Shown one piece after another: positions 11,320-20,256 of a DNA stretch of 64,000 nucleotides; position 1 is the first letter of the stretch; every line of letters begins with the position of its first letter. The stretch is from NCBI GenBank assembly GCA_021234155.1, contig JAJEKV010000021.1, positions 14,757,760-14,821,759 of the forward strand. Reading direction: 5' to 3'. The translations under genes and the position numbers were made by a program. Below the pieces are notes generated by a model that made no database searches, was not told the origin of the DNA, and worked only from the letters and a program-made list of their open reading frames with translations. The stretch is from Isoetes taiwanensis. Its lineage: Eukaryota; Streptophyta; Lycopodiopsida; Isoetales; Isoetaceae.

Positions 11320-11800
11320 GTCTTACCCTCTGGATAAAGGAAAGAAGGCACCAGGAGAACCATTTATTAGCACAATTGATTGGGATCTAGATAGACTTTA
11401 AACCATGAATCAATTGAATCATTTTTTTGGAGCAGCCAATTTTATCAAGAGCAAAATCAATAAAGTTCCAGCGGACTGTGTCAAAAGCCTTTGAGAAATC
11501 AAGCTTCAAGAGGATACAATCTTGTTTAGTGTACTTGTTCCAATAGAGGCCTTCTACAACAGCAATATAATTGTCCAAAATATATCTGTTTGGGAGAAAA
11601 GCATACTGACATGCACTAATATTGTTTTGGAGAAATCCCTTTATTCGATTTGCAATGATTTTAGCGCATAATTTGTAGGACATATTAGTCAAGGAAATTG
11701 GCTTCCAGTCAGAGAAAGCAATAGGATCATCAGTTTTGGGAATGAGAGAAATCAACCCAGTTGAGGTAGCAGGGTGTAAGCAGCTAAATTATTGTAATTT
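11320..11800 (-). mobile_element. LINE reverse transcriptase fragment (L1-type)
   Basis: The minus strand carries an uninterrupted frame from about 11790 to 11387. It shows LISLIPKTDDPIAFSDW and KPISLTNMSYKLCAKIIANR (fingers), then QYAFLPNRYILDNY, then LLKLDFSKAFDTVRW (block A). A frame change follows, and near 11370 the sequence SIVLINGSPGAFF matches the next block. This domain order is typical of plant L1 reverse transcriptase. The YADD box and all other domains are missing, so this is an internal fragment and not an active copy. Confidence 0.9.
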
Positions 11801-12319
11801 TGTCTGCCATTCATAAATAACCATCACTAGCTACGTCATGAGTTCTGTTGAGTTTTGGACGTATAATGGTGTAGTCAATGCACCTTTTGAACCTCGTATT
11901 GTGTTCATCCTATTATATTATATCTTGTTTATATGTAGATAATGCATGGTTACACTCTAGTTGCAATATATTTAAGTTGTTAGAGTAAATTTTTTAATAG
12001 AGTTAGTGGAATGCATCATAGTCTATCCTTGTGAGACATATAGATAGGATTTATTGGAGCATTTTAACCTATATTTTTGTTTTGAATTCCGTGTAACAAT
12101 ATTTTTAGTTAATATTGATATTAATGTAACTTTTGAACATTTAAAAAAATCCTTGAACTATAGCTCGTATTGTTGAGAACTCATTGCGACAAGAACTAAG
12201 TCAAAACTTGTAATAGTAAGAGAAAAATAATTCTCCAACCTCATGCAATAGTTTTAAGCAAAATAGGTTTTAATGACTTCAACTAATATCAGATGATAGC
12301 AGCCAAACATGGAAATATA
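11801..12319. other. No supported gene
   Basis: AT-rich, with no motif or repeat that I can support. Confidence 0.45.
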
Positions 12320-12320
12320 C

Positions 12321-12562
12321 AAATCGACGCGTTTTATCATAGTAAGTCAATTGCTTCCATCTTTAGCAAGGTTAAAACACTTTTATTCTAGAAAAATGAA
12401 GAATGCAGCTCTAAATTGTTGTGAAAAGTGTCAAGTTCTCCAAATCGATGCGTTTTATCATAGTAAGTCAATTGCTTCCATCTTTAGCAAGGTTAAAACA
12501 CTTTTATTCTAGAAAAACGAAGAATGCAGCTCTAAACTGTTGTGAAAATATCAATTTCTCCA
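12321..12562. repeat. Tandem duplication, 121-bp unit, two copies
   Basis: The unit starting AAATCGACGCGTTTTATC at 12321 repeats at 12442 with few differences over its whole length. The open frame crossing it is a by-product. Confidence 0.9.
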
Positions 12563-13746
12563 AGTTTTGAACATTCATACCAACATATGGATGGGTCCAT
12601 CGGTCAGAAATTCTTATAAGTTGTTAAGGGCTAGATAATGTCTTGTGCAGAGGCGTTATGGCCCAAGAGAAATGGTTGAGGTGGCCATATGACCAGGAAA
12701 TGCCAAGGTCACATGGCAGTATGGCCGAGGCATTTCCTAGCCACATGGCCCCCGAGGCCATTTTGGATGGGCCATAGCATCTCTGCGCTGGACGTTATCA
12801 GCCTTAACATTCTGGGCCAAGGCATTTGGGAAGAAGAAGAGCCATTTGATTGTTGTTTTGCTTCTGGAACTCTAAATTGATCTCTTCCTCTTCTTCCTTG
12901 TTCCATCAGTGGCAGTAGATTTTTCATTTGCACTCGTCTTCTCCAGGCTATATCCAAGCTCTCAATTTTGCGCTCCTTTTGGGCTTTGTTTTTGGCTGGT
13001 TTTCTGACAAGTTTTGCAGAGATTCTATCCTCAGATTCATCAAACATATGGTTCTCTTCTGCAGTACTAATTTCAAAAGATTGTCCATGAGTCATAGTTT
13101 ACAGAGATCAAATGGCTCTATCACAGGGAATGATCCAGGTACAGATATTGATCTTGAAATTAAAAATGCTTGATTTTCTTTAACTTTGCTGCAACTTTGT
13201 AGTATCTAGTGCAGAAACAAAAGTAAACAGAAATCAAGCATGCAGTTGTTCCACATGGGCTCTATTTATGTGGAATTGAGAGATGTTAGACTTAGAAATG
13301 TTGATTTTATATAGAGTTAGAGCAACTTGTCAGAGCAATTTATATAGCGTCGATGGGCTATCGGTGGAAAATGACCATTGTCCATCTGCGTAGAAGTAGG
13401 AATTCTGAAGGATGAAGATGTTTTGACCATAATATACCTATTGCTAGCTGTAAATTTCATAACATTCATAATAAATCTATTACTGAATATAGCAATCTCT
13501 GATGTGTGGCTGCGATTAAAATCTTGGCCTAAATGATAAGGGCCAGGACGTTAAGAATAAAGAAAGATTGAAAAAGTGGTGGTAGATTATAAAATTGAAA
13601 TTTCTCTTGTAAGATATACGTGTTTAAGCGGCAAGGAGCATGGTGGATCCTTTCTGATCCCTGAACTTGGATTGGACTCCGAGACAAACTCTAGCGTTAA
13701 GAACAAGAACATACATCAAGATCAACAAGACCATCTCTTAGATAAT
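12563..13746. other. No supported gene up to the transposon border
   Basis: Contains a minus-strand open frame of 128 codons (12709-13095) of low complexity and no recognisable family. Nothing else is supported. Confidence 0.4.
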
Positions 13747-13750
13747 AGTC

Positions 13751-13771
13751 GGGTAAAAGCATGCTAGGGTG
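13751..13771 (+). repeat. Left terminal inverted repeat
   Basis: Pairs with 23709-23729 with one mismatch in 21. It is preceded by AGTC. Confidence 0.9.
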
Positions 13772-14248
13772 ATAAAAAAAGGGCCATTCGAATACATTAC
13801 ATATAACGTTATGTATTTTAATTATAGCAAGTTTTTTATTGCCATTATTAAAGAAAAATGTCATTATTCGAGTGTACCAAAAATTCCCTCCATTTTGTTC
13901 CCCCTGTTTCTTGGCTAACCGAGTGGAGCAAGAATTGGTTTGTTTTCCGAAAATTGGCACTGCTAGATCGTTTGAACCCGCTCGGAGCACTGCATATCCG
14001 TGTGATCTGCCCCGTAAGTTTTGTTTTCTTTATTTTGTAGTTTTAATTTTCTGTGATTTCAGTCCGAAAATGAATTCAAGAAGTAACAGAACTGGTTCTA
14101 TGGATTAAAAATCGAAAAGCGGTAAAGCTAAATCGACGTAGGTTTAACATGAATATAAACAATGCGTTTGGTTTAAGGTCTGATCTTCAAATATTTCATC
14201 TTATAAAATCAAATTTGTTGCTTTGTTCATTTTGCAGGTACTGTGAAC

Positions 14249-15590
14249 ATGGCAAAGACCCCAAAGAAGACACCAATCAAGGGTTCAAGGAAGTCTCCAA
14301 GGACCGGAAAGCCTCCAGCAAATAAGAAAGCTTCAAGTTCGCATGCCAAAAGGGAAATTTTACCTCCTGATGATACCAGATTTTCTATAAGACAACTCAG
14401 ACAACTGAATTTTTGTGATGTTTACGAGCAGTATGATGCTATGGTAAGAGAGATATGGGGTGATGAAGCACCAAGCAGGTATGGCTATAAGGATGACAGA
14501 ATTGATATCAAGTGGACAGAAGAATTCTGCAAATGGTATGAATTTGCTTTTGGAAGAAAAGATGTTATGAATCACTATGTCCCTCTGTACTTTGCAAGGG
14601 CATTTGCATTGCATCTGAAAGGTGCAGAAGTGGACTGGGAAGATGTCAAAGCATGGGCCAGATCGAAGCAAAAGGATTCTGATCTATCTAGTGAGGTGGT
14701 GACAGTAAAATCTAGCAATGCAAATGCAAAAGCCCCAAGAACTTCAGCTAAGAGTTACACAAAGGAGCAATTAGAAGTTTTCAGTAACTTCTTAGACAGC
14801 AGATCTATTGTGAAAACATCTTTAAGGGTAAGAGCATGTTAGGGCCTGCATGTTTTGGGAACTACCTGGAAAATACTCTGGGTAGTCAAAGATGATGATA
14901 TATTTGAGTTCTTAACATCTTCTTGACATCATAAGGTACCTTACAACATGTATGTACTACTACTCTTGAACATAACACAATTTCTTTTAGTCAATCTTGC
15001 AGTCTAGGTACTTTAAAATACAATTATGTACTTGCACAGAAGTACACAGAAAAGTACCTTTTTGGTAATTTTTTATGTAGGCCCTAACATGCTTTCACCC
15101 TTAAGCAAGAAATTAACTGAGCTAAAGGAAAGAAGGCAAGAGATCCTTGATACATTGAAGCACAAGGAAGGGGAGAGAGCAATTTATATTAGGTTGGTCC
15201 AGGAAGCAGAGAGGAATGTTGAGGCAAAAATGGCAGCATTGGAGGATCAACAATCAAAACTGGACCAAACATCTGAAAGTGCAATAAGATTTCAGCACCT
15301 AAAATGGAAAGTTGAGGATGCTATCGAGCAAAAGGACTCTAGAATGCAGGATCAGGCTGAGCTCCAGAAACATATTGACATGAATCTCACCGAATTGAAA
15401 CATGTAGATGCAAAGATTGAAGCTACATCTATTGATATGAGCTCAGCTGAGGCAGGAGACAAAAAAATTATGGAACTCAGGGAATTTTTAGAACATTCCT
15501 CGATCCTTACTTTACAGCCCCCTCCTCTCCAGTCTACAATTCTTGCAGATCGATTATTGTTGGCCTTTTTCTTCATGTACATATTGTGAA
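14249..15590 (+). CDS. N-terminal exon of the transposon's plus-strand gene, split by a small element
   Basis: Starts at the ATG at 14249, just after a TTTTGCAG splice-like border at 14236; an upstream GTAAGT near 14010 suggests an untranslated first exon. The first part (14249-14825) begins with a lysine/serine-rich basic tail (MAKTPKKTPIKGSRKSPR), likely for nuclear entry or DNA binding. It then runs into a globular part with WTEEFCKWYEFAFGRKDV and HYVPLYFARAFALHLKG. The second part (15105-15590) is a charged coiled coil (KKLTELKERRQEIL onward). A 275-bp element lies between them. Without it the two parts join in one frame through a single TTAA. No known domain was recognised. Downstream the reading passes into the RING-like exon through a frame change for which no GT donor is visible. 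Confidence 0.6.
14826..15100. mobile_element. 275-bp non-autonomous element (MITE) with TTAA duplication
   Basis: The ends are 24-bp inverted repeats: left GGGTAAGAGCATGTTAGGG (14826), right (minus strand from 15100) GGGTGAAAGCATGTTAGGG. TTAA flanks both sides (14822-14825 and 15101-15104). The terminal sequence closely matches the TIR of the 9,979-bp host element. This is therefore probably a relative mobilised by the same kind of transposase. The inside has no coding capacity and is GTAC-rich. Confidence 0.9.
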
Positions 15591-15750
15591 CAATCTTTTG
15601 GTGTGAATCCAGTTGGTTTCTGCACCCGCAGACACCCTTATTGTCTGCTGTGTATATCCTATCTTGCTAGCACAAAGATCTCATGTGTTGATCCTGACTG
15701 CAGTTGGAATAGCAATTTGCCTGTAGCACTTGGACTGCTTGCAACAAAAG
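15549..15750 (+). CDS. RING-like zinc-finger exon
   Basis: Bounded by a TTCTTGCAG acceptor (ends 15548) and an AAAG/GTTAGT donor (from 15751). The frame has a dense cysteine/histidine pattern: CTYC, then FCTRRHPYCLLC, then ISCVDPDC. As spacing this is C-x2-C-x11-C-x3-H-x2-C-x2-C-x10-C-x4-C. This is close to a RING finger, except that the last pair is C-x4-C instead of C-x2-C. RING fingers usually act in ubiquitin or SUMO transfer. Next to an Ulp1-like region this suggests a link to SUMO chemistry, which is inference. A different zinc ribbon is the main alternative. Confidence 0.55.
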
Positions 15751-16084
15751 GTTAGTACATGTACATTTGAATTACAATTTCTTTTCTTATTTTAATAGTT
15801 AGATTCTTTTTTGCATGAAGGTTTTAGGCTTGCATTTACATTGAGTATTTAGATACATAGTTTTTGTAGTTGGATAATGTGGGTTCAGCCATGTATAATC
15901 TGGGCCAAATAGACTACTTATTTTTAAAGATGAGAGTTTTTAATTTCATGTGCACATCAGCTCAAGAATGTAGGTAGCTAATTACTTGTTATTGAGAATC
16001 AGATAGTGTAGCAATTGACGTGATACATTGCTATTGTTGCCGCCAAAATTACATTTTGAGTTGTTATTGAATACTTCAAGACTC

Positions 16085-16280
16085 ATCGAAGGTGAGTACA
16101 ATATCAAGAGATTTGTTTACATTGATTGTACTTGAACAATGAATTTTGAGTACATTCAAGACATTTCAACAAGACATTGAGTACATTTACTTGATAAATC
16201 GAAAGTACATTAGCGGATGGATACATTGGAGTACATTGTCGGTTAATTTTTTTTTCGATGACTGTACTTGTAGAGTACAT
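16085..16280. repeat. GTAC-rich cluster (GAGTACATT repeats)
   Basis: About nine GTAC in 195 bp, mostly as GAGTACATT or the complement. A second cluster lies at 22075-22340 (TGTACTCATA repeats) and a third in the 275-bp element. At this base composition one GTAC per roughly 300 bp is expected (my estimate). Confidence 0.7.
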
Positions 16281-16440
16281 TAAGAATACATTTCTTAGCT
16301 GATGATCCGATATACTCAATGTTTAACCGATGCGTGTGATTTTGGTAGCATAAGGAAACCGTAAAAGGGTATGATATTGTAGTCTTGTTAATCATGCATA
16401 TTCCTTTTCTTATCTCAAGTCTTTTCTACTCTCTATTGTA

Positions 16441-16602
16441 GATGACAAGAAGAAGCCAACAAAGACTTTCTTCCAAGGTATTGGATTTGGATTGAAGGTC
16501 GGGGAGGATTTGGGAAATACTTCTACATGGGCATCACCAGTAAAACCTTGTAAAGTCTTTTGAGGAAGAGCTTGAGGTACCAAGTGAAGTCCTCGATACA
16601 TG
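16441..16602 (+). pseudogene. Exon-like segment in the transposon
   Basis: After an ATTGTAG border the frame reads DDKKKPTKTFFQGIGFGLK. After a one-base shift it continues with SFEEELEVPSEVLDT before GTAAGTAAA. It is probably one exon with an indel. No domain was recognised. Confidence 0.35.
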
Positions 16603-17011
16603 TAAGTAAATATCACATTTGATTGATTTACAATCCCTCGAATTTAATTTTCATGTCATATGAGCTTGATATGTCACTTGGAATTCCATATAGCCACGAA
16701 AGCATACCGATTCTAACATTTGTGGATTATGCACCAGAGGTTGAAAAGTTAAAGCGTATGATGAGTTAATACCGGTGTATGTTGCATCTTCTTTTTGCTT
16801 GTGTGTACTGCAATTATTAAACACCATTTTTTGTAGGTTCTTCAAGTTTTTCTTCACAGTATAAAGTTCCAGATTCCTCAGGTCTTTCTTCACAATATAA
16901 ATTTCCAGAGAAACCAATTTGGAAACCTATTAAGCCAATGCCATCATTTCAAATAGAAATGAAAATGTTGATGAGTGATGATTCAACAGTATACCATTAA
17001 CTTAAAATTAG

Positions 17012-17386
17012 GATTCACAATTGATTAACTTTGGTGACTCATTTATGCGTATGTTGGAAATTGGTGAATCTTCTGCAGCCTTTGTTCAGGCAACCATTGA
17101 AAAGATAGAGGATAGTAGCCATATTAAGGGAGAGGAAGAGATGGTGGAGGTACAAGAGATCCAAAAGGATGATGTGGCAGTGGAGGAAACCAGAACCGAG
17201 GAAACAAAGGCTGAGGAAACAAAGGTTGAGGCCACTAAGATTGAGGCCACTAAGGTTGATGACATAGAGGAAACCAAGGTTGAGGAGACCAAGGTTGTTA
17301 AACAGGGAGAAGCAGACAAGAAAAAGGAAGGACCAAAAGCAAAATACAACTTCAACCAAAAGGTGAATATTTATTATGTTACTTGA
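17012..17386 (+). CDS. Acidic repeat-rich exon (VEETK-type repeats)
   Basis: An open frame of 121 codons. After residue 50 it is built of imperfect 5-7 residue repeats such as VEETK, AEETK and VEATK, then turns lysine-rich (KKKEGPKAKYNFNQK). Highly charged, probably disordered. It lies between the RING-like exon and the Ulp1-like region and may be a linker of the same protein. The minus-strand frames here are shadows of the repeat. Confidence 0.45.
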   Translation, partial: DSQLINFGDSFMRMLEIGESSAAFVQATIEKIEDSSHIKGEEEMVEVQEIQKDDVAVEETRTEETKAEETKVEATKIEATKVDDIEETKVEETKVVKQGEADKKKEGPKAKYNFNQKVNIYYVT

Positions 17387-17753
17387 AGCTTTTAAAGTGT
17401 AATATCTGAACAATTTTATGATACTAGAAGCCAAACATCATCCGAAAAGTGCTCGATCCGGAGATGACAAAGACAGAGAGTAAGTAAGATTCTCGCATAG
17501 TAGTTGCAATTCATTTGTCTCTCAATAATGCAAGTTTGGTTTACGAGAGACCGAGAGCTTGTTGAAAATAGTTCCATGCTACCCTTTCCAAAGAAAAGCC
17601 TCTAATCAAGGTGACTAAATATTGTGTGGAAGGTCTTTGCAGAGACAGCACATGTCCAACGTGCATATAGACATATTTGGAAGGTAACTTGATCGATTCT
17701 TTTTTGCATTATGGTTAACTCATGAACTCTAACCTCACTTGCTTTGTGAATAG

Positions 17754-18574
17754 GTATCGATTAGCATTATGCCTGACAAATGGCGTGATGCATTTTTTTT
17801 CTTCCCCTCAGAGAATTTCTTAGCCTACAGAACAGCCTTTAACAAACTGTCATCTGATGCAACTTCGATGGTACAGTCTGGATTGGCTGTAGTTCAAAAA
17901 GGGCTTCGTGGAATCATATTGAGCAAATGCCGATTACATTATGATTCCAATCAGCATTGAGGATCCTATGCACCATGCAATCGGGTCATCATTGTTTTAG
18001 ATAAGGCCAAGAACTCAGAGCAAAGCCCCTTTGTCTTCTCCAGCCTATCCTTATTTCGAACTCGCTAAAGAATGTGCAAAGGTTGACACGAGGATGGTTA
18101 TGATGTAAGTGCACTCACTATTAATTGATTGTAATGTTGCATAATTCTGATGTTATTTTCTATTGCGTGCTTCATAAAGATATCATTACAAAGCATTGAC
18201 TAATTCCAGTTCTCGTGAAGATTGATATTTATGTGAAGAATCAAAGGCGAGTAAAGAAATTAGACCCGAGGTTCCACAACAAGGTGACCTGGCCTCCTGT
18301 GGTCTTTATGTCATGGGTTATATGCAAGCCTTTGTGGATGCCCAGGTGCAGACTAAGAGCATGGTGAGATAACATATCAACAATTGCTTTTTATATAATA
18401 TTTGATTCTGAAAACTATTTGTTTTTATTCTTTCAGTTCTCTTCAGATTGGTTTGATGTGGAGTACGCACAGTCCAGGAGACATGTGCTCATTAAGGCTA
18501 TGATTAATTATAAGAGCCATCTCATCGAAACAGGCACTACTAGCACCTCGCAAGAGAAGCATGGTAGTGCTTAA
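17754..18574 (+). CDS. Ulp1/SENP-like (C48) cysteine-protease region, disrupted
   Basis: Segments follow the order of the Ulp1 fold. The first exon (from 17754, after GTGAATAG) has MPDKWRDAFFFFPSENFLAY. The next holds YIMIPISIEDP and then VIIVLDKAKNSEQSPFVF (a core strand ending in Asp, near 17985). The segment before a GTGAGATAAC donor (18365) has EVPQQGDLASCGLYVMGY with the glutamine pair and the candidate catalytic Cys codon at 18298-18300. The last exon ends SQEKHGSA at the stop 18572-18574. Family proteases cleave or mature SUMO, and plant transposons often carry such domains. The His normally just before the VIIVLD strand is not seen in frame, and two or more frame shifts are needed. 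Activity is therefore doubtful. Confidence 0.6.
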
Positions 18575-18828
18575 CTTCTTTCATAACTCTTTATCAAATG
18601 AGGCCAATATTGGCTTTTTTCTTATTGGAAACAACACTAAGCCATTTGGCTTTATGTAATCTTGATAATGTAATCAATGAATGGTTGCAATCCTAGTGCT
18701 ATCAGATGTTAATTATATTTTGCTTCCTTACGGGACTCCTAATATTTGAGATCCAAGGTGTTCGGGTTACTTTTTATAGAACTCCGTGAATCAATATTTC
18801 CTCTTACAAGCCCATAATTACGTAACAT

Positions 18829-19345
18829 GGAGTTTTCTTCTTGAGACCAACAATGAAAGCAATGCTTCAATATGCCTCCTTTCATTGGGATTTGGCCATA
18901 TGGTCAACTCTTCCCTTAGATATCATAACATCAATTTTGGACAAGCTCTATGAAGATGGCATCCCAAAATTTAAACATGTTTATGGAAAAGAGAGATGTT
19001 GGGGACTTCCTTATACAAATTCAGTTGGTGTAACCCCTCAAGTAGTACCTATGGATAGTATTGTCATTGAATATCCTAAATACAATGGTTCTACTGTGGT
19101 GTGTTTGAGTCTAAGCACAAAGCTCTTTTCAACAAAGAAAGTTATGTTTGTGTGCCACTATGGACACCTTTGATAGAACGCGACAACCATCCTGTCCTTC
19201 TTATTTGATTGGTCGGTAGGGTTGAAATATGCACCCAGATTTTGCCAATTACATAAAGGAGCATAAGTTGGATGACTCTTGGGACATATATGGTGACATT
19301 ATCATCAAGACTATAGTGGATGAATACGGGCTAAGATATGAATAG
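18829..19345 (+). CDS. FCP1/NIF-like phosphatase-fold region, degenerate
   Basis: The frame contains FLRPTMKAMLQYASFHWDLA then IWSTLPLDIITSILDKLY. This resembles the RPgl..fL....hfdvaiWss...yi..vl..l segment of FCP1-type HAD phosphatases. After a one-base shift near 19105 the sequence SKHKALFNKES and PLWTPLIERDNHP follows, where the family has its Asp-rich lid. It ends with DFANYIKEHKLDDSWDIYGD up to a stop at 19343-19345. The N-terminal DxDx(T/V) nucleophile motif is not visible, so it may act as a binding module or be decayed. The family call rests on a few conserved positions. Confidence 0.4.
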
Positions 19346-19556
19346 AATAAAGGCCCTATGTACAATGCCTTTGATAAACCGAATCGCTTCAATCAGTAAC
19401 TTTTCTAGATGTGGACTTGCTTTCATAACTCTTTTTGAGTACTTGTTAAATTATATCTATTATTAATATCTAAGGTTGAGGAAGTTTTATTATTAATATT
19501 TAAGATTTAATACTTTATAAATGCTAATAACTTTTAACTTTTTGTTATTTGATTAG

Positions 19557-20020
19557 AAGTTGAGGAAAATGAAATTGAAGAGGAATTTATACATGGAGCG
19601 TAACTGTAATAAAAGGAACTTGTACATGTACATGGAGCAGAGGTTGAACCGGATGAACCACCATCTCCTTTAGGGATCAAGCGAGAATATGTTCCGGATG
19701 TACCATTCTCTTGTGGCTTAGGGTATGAAGCAAGATTCCTTACCAAACCGCCACGGATTATGGGAACAGTCGAGCAGATCGAAGACGTAAGCACCGAGGG
19801 GATGTGATGCTAAGAATACTTTGGGCAATTCACAAGATCTATGATCCCGATCCTTGGGAAGGAATGGGTTGCCAAGTGAACACGAGTCAACCTGGCTTTG
19901 CGTGAGGGCTGGAGTGGGCTTCCAATTGTAAGAGAAGCAAAGAAGTGGCCTCTGCCACGCCTAGTCCTAACATTATATGGCCAGGAAATCTCGGGAGAAT
20001 GGATGCAATACCTATGAGAT
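19557..20020 (+). CDS. C-terminal exon-like segment of the plus-strand set
   Basis: The plus frame reads EVEENEIEEEFIHGA, then EPDEPPSPLGIKREYVPD, then GLGYEARFLTKPPRIMGTVE. Further protein-like stretches (PILGKEWVAK, LPRLVLTLYGQEISGEW) appear after frame breaks. No family was recognised. It ends about 240 bp before the convergent transposase-like gene. Confidence 0.35.
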
Positions 20021-20256
20021 TTCAGCCACCACAGGATGTAATAGTTAGGCATAAAAGAAGTTGATATATTCGTAAAGTTATCAATAACAAGAAACAAGTT
20101 TTGAAATAAGTTCATGTACTCAATTACAATGTAATATAAATCATGTTACACCAGCACTTTTTCGTTTTGATTACTTCTCTCCAACATATAACTGTTCAAG
20201 CTATTCCGGATCATGTAGCATTTCGTGCAAACTTCCCAAGTAGCATCTCATGCACA

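Noticed and set aside
12709-13095. Minus-strand 128-codon gene
   Set aside because: No homologous motif, no splice or promoter context, biased low-complexity composition.
14826-15100. Spliced intron of the plus-strand gene
   Set aside because: It has long inverted repeats and a TTAA duplication. Using its GTAAGA as donor and the following AG as acceptor shifts the frame, whereas exact excision restores it.
17039-17434. Minus-strand open frames of 89 and 131 codons
   Set aside because: Shadows of the acidic repeat-rich plus-strand exon. Leucine- and serine-rich repeats arise from the complement.
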